A stretch of DNA of 64,000 bases, from assembly GCA_009697105.1 (NCBI GenBank), contig SIAQ01000001.1, positions 62,001 to 126,000 on the forward strand. The letters run 5' to 3'. The DNA is from Gemmataceae bacterium (GTDB lineage: Bacteria; Planctomycetota; Planctomycetia; Gemmatales; Gemmataceae). The notes beneath the pieces are model-generated. The model searched no databases and was not told where the DNA came from. It saw only the letters and a list, made by a program, of their open reading frames with translations. Positions 53,004 to 62,146 of the stretch are shown here, piece by piece (the first letter of the stretch is position 1; every line of letters starts with the position of its first letter). A program made the position numbers and the translations under genes.

Positions 53004-54137
53004 TCACGCTGCCGTTTTCACAATTCGCATCGGCGGCTTGCTCGTGATAAAACCAGCTCCGACGATAATCGCGATTGAGACCAGTGTCAGCAACCATAGC
53101 GGCATGTCGAATTCCTTCACGATCATCACCGCGACCAGGTTCAACAGCGCCATTGGGATAAACACTTTCCACGCCAGCGACATCAACTGGTCGAACCGAA
53201 ATCGCGGAATCGTCCAGCGAATCAGCATATAGAAGATGATGAAAACGAACACCTTCACGATGAACGCCATTAGTTTCAAGACCCCCAGCGAATCTCTCTC
53301 GGCGATGCCGGGAAAATGCCAGCCGCCGAAGAAGAGGATTACCATGAGAAAGCTCGTCGTCACCATATGCGTGTATTCGCCGAGGAAGAAGAACGCCAGC
53401 TTCATGCCGTTGTATTCGGTGTGGTAGCCGCCCACGAGTTCTTGCTCGGTTTCGGGCAAATCGAATGGTAGCCGATTGCACTCGGCAAACGCGCTGACCA
53501 TGAACAGGAAGAACGCCAACGGCTGCGTCCAAATGTGCCAGGAACCAATGTCCGCCGACTGATGCCAAAGCACGCGTTCGAGGTTGAGCGACCCGCTGAG
53601 GATCGTCACGCCAAGGATCGAGAGGCCGAGCGGAATCTCATAGCTGATGATTTGGGCGCTCGAACGCAAGCCGCCGAGCATGCTGTATTTGTTGTTCGAC
53701 GCCCACCCGCCGAGGATAATGCCATACACAGTGAGGCTCGAAATGGCAAAGATGAACAGAATGCCGATATCGACATTCTTGGCGATGACGAACTGGTATT
53801 CGCTGGCATACTCAATCTTCGTCGGATCGCCGGTGGGGCCGAACGGCACGACGGCGAAGGACAGCATCGCCGCGATGAATCCGATCGTTGGCGCGATGAT
53901 GAAAACCACGCGGTCAGCGTACTTCGGGATGAACTCTTCCTTCAGAATGAATTTGAGTCCATCCGCCAATATTTGCAACAACCCCATCGGTCCGACGCGA
54001 TTTGGCCCGACGCGATTCTGCATGAACGCGCAGATCTTGCGCTCGACGTACACCAGTCCGCCGCCCAATGCCTGCAAGGCGCCGAACACGACCAGTACGG
54101 TCAGGATCGTCGGCCAATTGTCCCAAATGATATTCAT
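53004..54137 (-). CDS. nuoH: NADH-quinone oxidoreductase subunit H
   Basis: The 377-residue, about eight-helix subunit sits at the quinone entry site of complex I. Visible family segments are GLVYVERKICAFMQNRVGPN (basic first loop), RFGPxG-type GPMGLLQILADGLKFILKEE, ETEQELVGGYHTEYNGMKLA and WTIPRFRFDQLMSLAWK near the end. The start is ATG 54137. A family A palindrome separates it from nuoG. Confidence 0.97.
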   Translation of the reverse strand: MNIIWDNWPTILTVLVVFGALQALGGGLVYVERKICAFMQNRVGPNRVGPMGLLQILADGLKFILKEEFIPKYADRVVFIIAPTIGFIAAMLSFAVVPFGPTGDPTKIEYASEYQFVIAKNVDIGILFIFAISSLTVYGIILGGWASNNKYSMLGGLRSSAQIISYEIPLGLSILGVTILSGSLNLERVLWHQSADIGSWHIWTQPLAFFLFMVSAFAECNRLPFDLPETEQELVGGYHTEYNGMKLAFFFLGEYTHMVTTSFLMVILFFGGWHFPGIAERDSLGVLKLMAFIVKVFVFIIFYMLIRWTIPRFRFDQLMSLAWKVFIPMALLNLVAVMIVKEFDMPLWLLTLVSIAIIVGAGFITSKPPMRIVKTAA

Positions 54138-54163
54138 GAATTCGTCCGTGCGTATTTCGTATT

Positions 54164-54222
54164 TTCCGCTTGCAGCTTAGCGCTTGCGTGGCATTCTCCC
54201 AGCGCTAAGCCGCAAGCGGTAA
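54164..54222. repeat. Family A palindrome between nuoG and nuoH
   Basis: TTCCGCTTGCAGCTTAGCGCT at 54164-54184 pairs with the arm at 54201-54222 with a single mismatch. Confidence 0.9.
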
Positions 54223-54225
54223 ACG

Positions 54226-55866
54226 CTACCCCAACCTCACGCCGTATTGCCCCAACGATCCGTCCGCCAGCGCTGCGAAGAACGGCACCTCGCGGGCCAA
54301 CCCTTGACGCACCGCCGTCGCACGCACTAGACCGCGGCGCTGCATGAGCGTCGCAAACGCCTGCCCGTCAGTTCGACCCATCGTGCCTGGCTTGACGGCC
54401 CAGTGCAATTCCTGAGCGAGATTCGCACTGTTGACATAGCAACCGTCTTTCTCGGCGAATGTCGCTGCCGGGATCACGAAGCGAGCGGATCGACAGATCG
54501 CCGACAGCGCCAAATCTTGCACGAGCAATAACGGTAGGCTCGCCAGTATCTGTGCCTGATCATCGGTCAACCACGGTCCAAGTCGCGGCGAATAACCGGC
54601 GGTAACATAAGCAGCTTTTAACTTGGCAGCGTCGGAAACAAAGCAGTCGAAACCGAGTACCTCGCCCTGGAAGTGCTTGAGAATCTCCTCAACGCCGCGG
54701 CGATTGGGGCATTTCTCGGCCCGGATCGTGAACTTGACCGCGCCAAGCGGATTGCCTTTGCGATTTTGTGGGAATTTCTCGTCTTCGCCCACGACGGGAA
54801 TCCAACCCAAGTACAGCCGAGCATCCGCGGACAACCCTTTGATGTACTTCGCCAGCAGGTACGCCTCTTCGACCGTCAGCATCGGCGATATCACGCCGGC
54901 GAGCGTATCGCCACGTTCGTGCGCAACTTTGGCGAATTCCGAGCGGACCGTCGCCAGCACGGTGTCCCATTCGCCAGCGAACAGCTGATCGCCGACGCGG
55001 GCCAACGGCTGGTCCAAACGCGATTTGCCGTTGATGTAGGCGTAATCGAAGCGACCCTCGTCGCAGATGAAGTGGCCCTGGGCTTGCGGGTTTTCACGTG
55101 GACGGATGCGATACACGACGTCTTTGTTATGGTCGACGTTGATGCTGCATCCGGTCGAGCAGCCAGCACAAACGCTCTCTTGTGACTTCAAAAACCAGAC
55201 TCGCTGCTTGTAGAGAAACTCCTTGTTTGCCAGCGCGCCGACGGGACAGAGGTCAACGACGTTGCCCGCGAGCTTGTTGTTAATCGGGTCGCCGGGGAAG
55301 ATGTCGATCTCGCTGTGGTGCCCGCGGTTGACGATGTGTAATTCTGCTGTGCCCGCGATCTCGCGTGTGAAGCGAACACAGCGTGAGCACATGATGCATC
55401 GGTCGGTGAACAGCGAGATATGCTCGCCGATGTCCGGTTTGTTAGCGGGCTTGTTCTTCGGGTCGATCATTCGGCTCGCGGAGTTGCCGAACCGGTAGCT
55501 GAAATCCTGCAACATGCATTCGCCGGCCTTATCGCATACGGGGCAATCGAGCGGATGATTGAGCAATAGCGATTCGAGCGTGCGCGCCTGTGTGAGTTTG
55601 GCCTTGTCGCTGCCGGTGATGCAAACAGTCCCGTCCTTGGCAGGCGTTTGGCAGGCAGGCACGACGCGCGGCTGCATCACGACGCTTCCGTCGGGCTTTT
55701 TTTCACCGACTTCGACGAGGCACATTCGGCAACTGGCGACGACGCTCAGCGACGGATGCCAGCAATAATGCGGAATGAACGTCCCGGCCTTCTGTGCCGC
55801 CTGCACAAGGTTCAGCCGTTCCATGCCGATGTCGATCGGTTGATCATTGATAGTGACTACAGCCAT
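54226..55866 (-). CDS. nuoG: NADH-quinone oxidoreductase subunit G, short form
   Basis: The 546-residue subunit has the N-terminal [2Fe-2S] domain (HYCWHPSLSVVASCRMCLVE), the [4Fe-4S] HxxxCxxC region (HPLDCPVCDKAGEC), CIMCSRCVRFTREIAG and a further cysteine set CAGCSTGCSI typical of the molybdopterin-family domain. The remainder is a shortened molybdopterin-oxidoreductase-like domain, compared with 700-900 residues in many bacteria. It transfers electrons from NuoE/F into the cluster chain. A lipoprotein and a zinc-ribbon gene separate it from nuoF. Confidence 0.94.
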   Translation of the reverse strand: MAVVTINDQPIDIGMERLNLVQAAQKAGTFIPHYCWHPSLSVVASCRMCLVEVGEKKPDGSVVMQPRVVPACQTPAKDGTVCITGSDKAKLTQARTLESLLLNHPLDCPVCDKAGECMLQDFSYRFGNSASRMIDPKNKPANKPDIGEHISLFTDRCIMCSRCVRFTREIAGTAELHIVNRGHHSEIDIFPGDPINNKLAGNVVDLCPVGALANKEFLYKQRVWFLKSQESVCAGCSTGCSINVDHNKDVVYRIRPRENPQAQGHFICDEGRFDYAYINGKSRLDQPLARVGDQLFAGEWDTVLATVRSEFAKVAHERGDTLAGVISPMLTVEEAYLLAKYIKGLSADARLYLGWIPVVGEDEKFPQNRKGNPLGAVKFTIRAEKCPNRRGVEEILKHFQGEVLGFDCFVSDAAKLKAAYVTAGYSPRLGPWLTDDQAQILASLPLLLVQDLALSAICRSARFVIPAATFAEKDGCYVNSANLAQELHWAVKPGTMGRTDGQAFATLMQRRGLVRATAVRQGLAREVPFFAALADGSLGQYGVRLG

Positions 55867-55924
55867 GTCCTACGAATCCTGCCGTTGGGTGTTGTTTGGT
55901 CGCCGACGCCGCTGGTCCTGTTAA

Positions 55925-56920
55925 TCAGGGCTGGGCCAATTTTGCGAGAACGGCGTCATTCACGCGACTGAACGAGCCGCTTTTCGTGAGGACTGCGGTG
56001 CCCTGTTTGTTGACGTAGTTTCGAAGGACTGCGACATACTGCATTTTCGGTTGGGTGAAATCGACGAACATGATCGTCTTTTCTTCGATCATCTTCGCAA
56101 ACGCGGGGTAGGATTTCTGCTTGACATAGTCGCGCAATCCCTCAACGCTCGGCTCCGCCTTACGGCTGCCGACCTCCTTGGCATAATCCAAATAAGCGGC
56201 GGAGAAGTTCGCCGTCGTTTGCGCTTCAACGAACTCTGGAACCTTATCGGGTTTGAGGCTGCCTAGAATTGCCCCAGAGGCGTCTTTACCGACCGTCAAA
56301 ACAAGACTGGTCCCATCCTTCTCAGGCTCCTTCCAGAAGGCGACGATCTGCCCCGGCACCGTTACATCGCACGTCATGGCCATTTCAAACGCGCTGGTAT
56401 CGAGTTTTTTTCGCAAGGCGGTGCCTGCGTCTCCCTGCCGGCGCAAATATTGCTGCCAATTGTCAAAGGATTGCTGATAGCGTTCCTTTTTCTCGACGTT
56501 GGCGAACGTCATATAGTATTTACCGATCGCTTTCATGTCATTGACGCGCTCGTCGCGTTGATAACTCTCAAGTGCCTTCTCATAACGCTTGATGGCAGCA
56601 TCGAGCACTATCGGCGCCTGTGGATCCCCGGGCGGCGGATCGGGCCATTTGGGATTTCGCGTGAAGTATTTCGTATCCTTCCAGACGAAGCTAGGAAGGA
56701 GCATGTCTGAGCCTAGCTCGACCTCGAATTCCGAGGCCGGCCCTTTCGCGGGCTTGATCACCTCGATCAGGTCTTTGGAATTATTCACCCGCGTATCGAA
56801 GATATAATCGCGTTCGTTGGCCACGAGCACCGGTTGGCGCTTTTGGCGACCCTTCCCGCAGCCGGCGACCAGCACGAGAATCGTCGCGAAACTCAGAACG
56901 TAGGCGACCATGCGTTTCAT
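55925..56920 (-). CDS. Predicted lipoprotein between nuoG and the zinc-ribbon gene
   Basis: The start ATG 56920 (MKRMVAYVLSFATILVLVAGC) gives a lipoprotein signal with lipobox LVAGC; the preceding in-frame Met is not needed. The mature part of about 310 residues is soluble. It has a helical middle (YERAKALESYQRDERV-like repeats), strand-rich C-terminal parts (TMFVDFTQPKMQYVAVL) and no recognised domain. Its position inside the nuo operon is unusual; the spacing of 23 and 58 bases suggests co-transcription. Function unknown. Confidence 0.8.
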   Translation of the reverse strand: MKRMVAYVLSFATILVLVAGCGKGRQKRQPVLVANERDYIFDTRVNNSKDLIEVIKPAKGPASEFEVELGSDMLLPSFVWKDTKYFTRNPKWPDPPPGDPQAPIVLDAAIKRYEKALESYQRDERVNDMKAIGKYYMTFANVEKKERYQQSFDNWQQYLRRQGDAGTALRKKLDTSAFEMAMTCDVTVPGQIVAFWKEPEKDGTSLVLTVGKDASGAILGSLKPDKVPEFVEAQTTANFSAAYLDYAKEVGSRKAEPSVEGLRDYVKQKSYPAFAKMIEEKTIMFVDFTQPKMQYVAVLRNYVNKQGTAVLTKSGSFSRVNDAVLAKLAQP

Positions 56921-56943
56921 GCCGTGTTCCCATGGACTGCGAA

Positions 56944-57753
56944 CTACATTGCCTTTTTCCACTCTGCCGCCGACACATATTCGATCGTGCCGTTGCCACG
57001 CACAACGAGATGCCCGGAAAGATCGATGTCGCGCTCGCCGGCGACGATGTCGCTCGAGCCGGGCTGAGCTTTCACGTTGACGCGATAGTAGCCCTCGATG
57101 ATGTAATCGTGTGCCGTCCTGAAGTCGCGTTTGATGTAGTCGAGGAATTTCTCTCGTGTATGTTGGCTCTTCGGTGTTTCAATCACAAACGCTGCGTGCA
57201 TTTTGTTGATACCCGCCAAGTCGTTTCGGATCGTCGTGCGATAGACGGCGCCGCGAATGTTGTTGACGATCCCCGTACCACCTTTCTTGGTCGGGCTGCC
57301 ATCCTCGACTTTCGGGAAGATCTGAGCGGTACTTTTGTCGGCATCATTCTTTGTCGGCTCCGTCTTCGCCTGTCGGTTCTCCGTAGGCCCCTTACGAAAC
57401 AGGAAAAACGCCGACACCCCGCCGCCCGCCAGCAGCAAAACCAATCCCGCCACGCCCGCGGCGATCAGCATGCCGCTAGAGCCTTTCTTGCTTTTCTTTT
57501 TTTTCTTTTTTTTCTTCGCAGGCTGATCATCCTCGCCGTCGCCAGTATCTTCCTCGTTGGCCGCCTTGTTGGCTTTCTTTGACTTTATCTTGAGCTTCGG
57601 TTCCTCTTGTACAGCCGCGTCGTCGTCGTCAACGTCCTCATCGGGCACTTTCAGCGAGGTGCCGCATTTTTTGCAACGAACCTTCTTGCCGCGCAGAGAA
57701 TCCGCCAGATTCAATGCTGAATCGCAACCGGTACAGGTCATGCGAATAGCCAT
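56944..57753 (-). CDS. Zinc-ribbon single-pass membrane protein between nuoF and the lipoprotein gene
   Basis: The start ATG 57753 lies 11 bases after the nuoF stop; longer frames overlap nuoF. The 269-residue product begins with a MJ0042-type zinc ribbon (C7, C10, then CKKC; CTGCDSALNLADSLRGKKVR region) used in planctomycete regulators and membrane proteins. An acidic and then Lys-rich cytoplasmic stretch of about 50 residues follows, a helix near 95-117 (MLIAAGVAGLVLLLAGGGVS), and a C-terminal domain with VRGNGTIEYVSAAEW. Function unknown. It is probably co-transcribed with nuo genes. Confidence 0.82.
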   Translation of the reverse strand: MAIRMTCTGCDSALNLADSLRGKKVRCKKCGTSLKVPDEDVDDDDAAVQEEPKLKIKSKKANKAANEEDTGDGEDDQPAKKKKKKKKSKKGSSGMLIAAGVAGLVLLLAGGGVSAFFLFRKGPTENRQAKTEPTKNDADKSTAQIFPKVEDGSPTKKGGTGIVNNIRGAVYRTTIRNDLAGINKMHAAFVIETPKSQHTREKFLDYIKRDFRTAHDYIIEGYYRVNVKAQPGSSDIVAGERDIDLSGHLVVRGNGTIEYVSAAEWKKAM

Positions 57754-57764
57754 AATGCAACCCA

Positions 57765-59093
57765 CTAATGCGCGAGCGCCAACGGCAGCGTCGTGCGCTC
57801 GCCTTTGCGGATGTACGATTCCAGCTCGGGCCGAAATTTGGCGATGGCGTTCTTGACAGGCCAACCGGCGCCATCCGCCAGGCCGCAAATCGTCGTGCCT
57901 GGCATGATGCCGATCGACTTCGCGACTTCGTCGAGGATATCCAAATCCTCGCGTCGGCCCTGCCCTTTCCTCATGCGGTCCATGATCTTCATCATCCAGC
58001 CCGTGCCTTCGCGACAAGGCGTGCACTGCCCGCACGATTCATGCGCGAAGAATCGACAGATATTGTAGAGAACATCGACGATACTGGTCGTCTCGTCGAA
58101 CACCGTCACCGCCGCCGTGCCCAGGCCCAAGCACCCGACGCGCCCCGGCCCATTGAAATCGAGCGGCGTGTCGAACTCGGCTTCGGTCATGATGCCCATG
58201 CTGATCCCGCCTGGGATACAGCCCTTCGCCTTGCGATTTTTCCACACCCCGCCGCCGTGTTTTTCGATTAACTCGCGCACCGTGACGCCCAAAGGCAGCT
58301 CGACACAGCACGGTTTGTTGACATGGCCGCTGATGCAATAAAGCTTCGGCCCATAGCTGCCGGTGTCGCGCGGATTCTTCGGGTCGGGCGGGATGCCGAT
58401 CGACTTGAACCAGTCAATGCCGCGATTGACGATATGCGGGATGCAGGCCATCGTCTCGACATTGTTGACGATGGTCGGCTTGCGAAACGCTCCTTCGATG
58501 GCAGGAAACGGCGGCTTGATGCGTGGCCAACCGCGCTTGCCTTCGAGCGACTCAATCAACCCGGTCTCTTCGCCGCAGATGTATGCCCCGGCACCGCGAT
58601 GCAGAAAGACGTCGAGATCGACGCCCTTTCCCAGAATGTTTTTTCCAAGCAGGTTCGCTGCGTAAAGCTCATCGATTGCCGTCTGCAAATTTCGATAGGC
58701 GTCGCCGTACTCGTAGCGAATGTAGAAGTAGCAGGTTTTCGCTCGAATCGCATAAGACGAAAGGATGATGCCTTCGAGCACCTGATGCGGATCCTTTTCC
58801 ATCAGAATGCGATTGTTGAATGTGCAAGGCTCGGATTCGTCGGCGTTGATGCAAAGATAGATTGGCCCCGGATGGTCCTTGGGCAGGAAGGTCCACTTCA
58901 AACCGCACGGGAAACCCGCACCGCCTCGGCCGCGCAGACCGGAGTTCTTGACGGTATCGACGACCTGCGCCGGCGTCATCTCGGTCAGCGCCTTGACGAC
59001 AGCGCGATACCCGCCGTCGGCGCGATAGGCATCGAGAGCCGAACTCGCGTTGGCGTTGATGCGTTTCAGGAGGACTGGTTCAAAATCTGGCAT
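57765..59093 (-). CDS. nuoF: NADH-quinone oxidoreductase subunit F
   Basis: The 442-residue flavoprotein binds NADH and FMN (GLRGRGGAGFPCGLKW, LCINADESEPCTFNNR, GAGAYICGEETGLIES) and has the N3 [4Fe-4S] site (CGQCTPCREGTGW and a later Cys in TTICGLADG). It oxidises NADH and passes electrons to NuoG. Start ATG 59093; a family A' palindrome separates it from nuoE. Confidence 0.97.
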   Translation of the reverse strand: MPDFEPVLLKRINANASSALDAYRADGGYRAVVKALTEMTPAQVVDTVKNSGLRGRGGAGFPCGLKWTFLPKDHPGPIYLCINADESEPCTFNNRILMEKDPHQVLEGIILSSYAIRAKTCYFYIRYEYGDAYRNLQTAIDELYAANLLGKNILGKGVDLDVFLHRGAGAYICGEETGLIESLEGKRGWPRIKPPFPAIEGAFRKPTIVNNVETMACIPHIVNRGIDWFKSIGIPPDPKNPRDTGSYGPKLYCISGHVNKPCCVELPLGVTVRELIEKHGGGVWKNRKAKGCIPGGISMGIMTEAEFDTPLDFNGPGRVGCLGLGTAAVTVFDETTSIVDVLYNICRFFAHESCGQCTPCREGTGWMMKIMDRMRKGQGRREDLDILDEVAKSIGIMPGTTICGLADGAGWPVKNAIAKFRPELESYIRKGERTTLPLALAH

Positions 59094-59104
59094 ATGGATT
59101 AACC

Positions 59105-59156
59105 CGTTTATCGTTTAGCGATTGCGCGACGACGTGCGAGCACTAAACGTAAACAC
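59105..59156. repeat. Family A' palindrome between nuoE and nuoF
   Basis: CGTTTATCGTTTAGCG pairs with CACTAAACGTAAACACG with mismatches; arms sit between the two genes. Confidence 0.75.
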
Positions 59157-59159
59157 GAT

Positions 59160-59639
59160 TCACTTTACTAACTCCGCAATCAACGCATCCACCGTCTCCG
59201 TCGTCACGCAGTGGCGTTGCACATCGTTGATCATCACCGCTGGCGCTCCTTCGCAGGCCCCGAGGCATTCAGCGAATTCGAGCGTGATCTTGCCGTCCTG
59301 CGTCGTGCCGCCGGGCTCGACGTGCAGCTTTTTGCGGAACGTTTCGAGCAGTTCGTCGCCCCCTCGCAGACCACAGGCGAGACTTCGGCAGACCCAGAGC
59401 CGCGTTTTGCCCAACGGCTTGTCTTCCTCGTGGAAGAATTCGTAAAACGTCATCGTATCGTGCACTTCGGCCGGGCTAAGATCGAGCATGTCGGCGATTT
59501 CGCGAATCGCTTCAAACGACACGCAGCGCATCGCGTCATGGACGAGATGCAGCGCCGGCAACGTCACCGCCTGCTTGCTGGGATAGCGCGGGAGGTAATC
59601 CGCGATCTTCTTTCGGAGTTCCGGGGATAATGCGTTCAT
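59160..59639 (-). CDS. nuoE: NADH-quinone oxidoreductase subunit E
   Basis: The start ATG 59639 (MNALSPELRKKIADYLPRYP) follows GGGG five bases upstream; the longer frame from 59753 runs through a palindrome. The 159-residue product has an N-terminal helical region and a thioredoxin-like [2Fe-2S] domain with ligands in CRSLAC (C-x4-C) and CLGAC (C-x3-C). It works with NuoF in NADH oxidation. Confidence 0.96.
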   Translation of the reverse strand: MNALSPELRKKIADYLPRYPSKQAVTLPALHLVHDAMRCVSFEAIREIADMLDLSPAEVHDTMTFYEFFHEEDKPLGKTRLWVCRSLACGLRGGDELLETFRKKLHVEPGGTTQDGKITLEFAECLGACEGAPAVMINDVQRHCVTTETVDALIAELVK

Positions 59640-59647
59640 CACAACCC

Positions 59648-59725
59648 CAAGCCCGCAGGCGACGAAGGAGCCTGCGGGGTAAAACTTCCACGACCCCGCA
59701 AGCTCCTTCGTCGCTTGCGGGCTTG
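59648..59725. repeat. Palindrome between nuoD and nuoE
   Basis: The 32-base arms at 59648-59679 and 59694-59725 (CAAGCCCGCAGGCGACGAAG and complement) pair with two mismatches. This is the only copy of its type in the window. Confidence 0.9.
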
Positions 59726-59730
59726 TACGT

Positions 59731-60954
59731 TTATCGGTCAAGCTCCGCCGCAATAATACTCATGCTTCCAAGCACCGCCACCACGTCACTCAGCTGATGC
59801 CCTTCGATCAGATACGGAAACACCGCGAAGTGGATGTACGACGGCGGCCGGGTGCGGGCGCGATACGCCGTGCCGTTGCCATCCGATACGATGTAGAACC
59901 CGAGTTCGCCGTTGGGCGATTCGATACAGCCATATACTTCGTCAATGGGCGGCGTCCATTGGCGGTTCGGCATGACCAGCTCGAAGTGCTGGATCATGCT
60001 TTCGATCGAACGATACACCGCTTGCTGATCGGGCAGTACCGCCTTGCCGTTGATATCCACATTCACAGGGCCGGCGGGCAGGTTCTCAATGGCGGCATCG
60101 ATGATCTTCAGGCTCTCGATCATCTCCTCCATTCGGACCAGGTATCGCGCGTAGCAATCGCCGTCGTTGGAACAGACGACTTTGAAAGCATTTTGAAAAT
60201 CGGGATACGCCAAGTACGGCTCGTCCTTGCGAACGTCCCGCACGACGCCTGACGCCCGCGCCATCGGGCCGGTGCAGCTTGTGCTGATCGCAAGCTCCTT
60301 GGTCAATACGCCGATGCCCTGCGTGCGTTCAACGAAAATGCGATTGCGATTTAGCAGTCGGCACATGTCGGCGTGCGTCTTCGGGAATTCTTTCACGAAG
60401 TTGCGCACCTTGCGAACAAACTCATCCGTCACGTCAAACAGCAATCCACCGACTCTTGTGTAGCTGGGATGGAACCGCTGCCCGGAGATCGTTTCATAAA
60501 TGTCGTAGATGACTTCGCGCTGCTGAAAGCCGTAGAGAAACGCCGTGAAAGCGCCTAGATCGAGCGCCTGCGCCCCCGTGCAAAGTAGATGATCGCTGAT
60601 GCGCGAGAGTTCGTTGAGAATCGTGCGGATGTATTTGCAGCGAGGCGTCAACTCGATGCCCATCAGCTTTTCAACGGTATGATGCCAGGCGATCTCGTTG
60701 GCGATCGGCGAGATATAGTTCATGCGATCGACGATGGTGACGTACTGGTTGAAATCGAGGTCTTCGCCGAGCTTCTCGAAGCCGCTGTGCAGAAAGCCGA
60801 TGTCGGGCACGGCCTTGACGACCGTTTCGCCGTCGAGCGTGAGGATGAGGCGCAGCGTCGTATGCGTGGCGGGATGCTGCGGACCGAAGTTGAGGGTCCA
60901 CAGGTAATCCTGATCGGCGCCTTCCGGCAATGTTTGCATCGCTTCCAGCGGCAT
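59731..60954 (-). CDS. nuoD: NADH-quinone oxidoreductase subunit D
   Basis: The 407-residue subunit has the family segments NFGPQHPATHTTLRLIL, GFLHSGFEKLGEDLDFNQYV, NYISPIANEIAWHHTVEKLM, and GELGFYIVSDGNGTAYRART. It forms the quinone-binding pocket with NuoB. The upstream nuoC stop is only seven bases away, so the two are co-translated. Start ATG 60954. Confidence 0.97.
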   Translation of the reverse strand: MPLEAMQTLPEGADQDYLWTLNFGPQHPATHTTLRLILTLDGETVVKAVPDIGFLHSGFEKLGEDLDFNQYVTIVDRMNYISPIANEIAWHHTVEKLMGIELTPRCKYIRTILNELSRISDHLLCTGAQALDLGAFTAFLYGFQQREVIYDIYETISGQRFHPSYTRVGGLLFDVTDEFVRKVRNFVKEFPKTHADMCRLLNRNRIFVERTQGIGVLTKELAISTSCTGPMARASGVVRDVRKDEPYLAYPDFQNAFKVVCSNDGDCYARYLVRMEEMIESLKIIDAAIENLPAGPVNVDINGKAVLPDQQAVYRSIESMIQHFELVMPNRQWTPPIDEVYGCIESPNGELGFYIVSDGNGTAYRARTRPPSYIHFAVFPYLIEGHQLSDVVAVLGSMSIIAAELDR

Positions 60955-60961
60955 GGTAAGT

Positions 60962-61459
60962 TCAGCTCTCCGCTCGTGTTAGCACCGGAAAATTATGCCG
61001 TTCCCCTCGGCCACGCATCGGGTAATCCTTGCGCAATGGAAAACTCGTAAACGCTTCGGGCATCAGAATTCGTCTAAGATCGGGGTGCCCGTCGAAGACG
61101 ATGCCGTACATATCGTACACTTCGCGTTCCAGCCAATCAGCACCTTTCCACAGCGAGAACGCCGATGCGATCACCAGGTCCGGTTCGTTGAGGAATGTCC
61201 GCACGAAAACCCGTTCCGCCGACTGCGTGTTCGCCAGGCCGTAGACCACGCCGAAGCGGTCGGTGGCGTTTGGGTATTTCAGGTAATCCACCGCTGTCAA
61301 CTCGAACAACATATCCATACCGTGTTCGTTCTTGAGTGCCGACAGCAAATCGACGCACTGCGCAGGCGTGACGTGAATGCGTCTATTGTCGCGAAATTCC
61401 GACGTGGTTATGTCGGGGAATTTCGGTTTCAGAGCGTCCACGATGGTATCGAATGCCAT
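60962..61459 (-). CDS. nuoC: NADH-quinone oxidoreductase subunit C
   Basis: The start ATG 61459 (MAFDTIVDALKPKFPDITT) is preferred, since the longer frame from 61549 lies in a family B palindrome and adds a basic, repeat-derived N terminus (ASANVASCNRKRTVRARQRR). The 165-residue product has family motifs ELTAVDYLKYP, LEREVYDMYGIVFDGHPDLR and FPLRKDYPMRGRGE. It is a peripheral-arm structural subunit. Confidence 0.96.
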   Translation of the reverse strand: MAFDTIVDALKPKFPDITTSEFRDNRRIHVTPAQCVDLLSALKNEHGMDMLFELTAVDYLKYPNATDRFGVVYGLANTQSAERVFVRTFLNEPDLVIASAFSLWKGADWLEREVYDMYGIVFDGHPDLRRILMPEAFTSFPLRKDYPMRGRGERHNFPVLTRAES

Positions 61460-61476
61460 TGCCAAATCCACGTTCT

Positions 61477-61565
61477 GTTTTGCCGTTCGCCTTTGGCGAG
61501 CGCGGACTGTTCGTTTACGATTGCATGACGCCACGTTCGCGCTCGCCAAAGGCGAGCGGCTAAAC
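61477..61565. repeat. Family B palindrome between nuoB and nuoC
   Basis: GCCGTTCGCCTTTGGCGAGC (left arm) pairs with the right arm ending CGAGCGGCTAAAC at 61565, which also forms the end of nuoB. The arms are also self-complementary. Confidence 0.9.
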
Positions 61566-62146
61566 TAATTCAAACCAATCCGCCGCGATTTCGAGAAATC
61601 GCCCGGCGCCGTCACGATTTCGCCAGGCAGGTCGAGGCGGGGCAGCGGCCCCTTGTGCTCGGTTCGCGTGCCGAATTCCGTGCCCAGGAGCGTTCCGGTG
61701 CTGCGTATCTTCTGCTGCAATTCGATCAGCGCCTGCAACAACTGCTCCGGTCTCGGCGGGCAACCAGGCACATACATGTCAACCGGAATAAAGCGATCCA
61801 CGCCTTGCACCACGGCATACGTGTCGAACACGCCGCCGGAGGAGGCACAGGCGCCCATCGAGATACACCATTTCGGTTCGGGCATCTGCGTCCAGATACG
61901 CTGGAGCACGGGCAGCATCTTCATGACAACTCGGCCGGCGACGATCATCAAGTCGCACTGGCGCGGGCTGAAACGCATAACCTCGGCACCGAAACGGGCG
62001 ATGTCGTGCTTGGACGCCCCGGTCGCCATCAGTTCGATGCCGCAGCACGCGGTCGCAAACGGCATGGGCCAAAGGCTGTTCGAGCGCACCCAGTTGGCGA
62101 GCGGATCGAGCTTGGCGAGCATCACATCCGGGATCATCAACGCCAT
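61565..62146 (-). CDS. nuoB: NADH-quinone oxidoreductase subunit B
   Basis: The start ATG 62146 ([20 protein letters not shown]) overlaps the end of nuoA by ten bases; longer frames overlap nuoA in another frame. The 193-residue product carries cluster N2 ligands: [21 protein letters not shown] and [10 protein letters not shown]. It delivers electrons to quinone. Confidence 0.97.
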   Translation of the reverse strand: MALMIPDVMLAKLDPLANWVRSNSLWPMPFATACCGIELMATGASKHDIARFGAEVMRFSPRQCDLMIVAGRVVMKMLPVLQRIWTQMPEPKWCISMGACASSGGVFDTYAVVQGVDRFIPVDMYVPGCPPRPEQLLQALIELQQKIRSTGTLLGTEFGTRTEHKGPLPRLDLPGEIVTAPGDFSKSRRIGLN

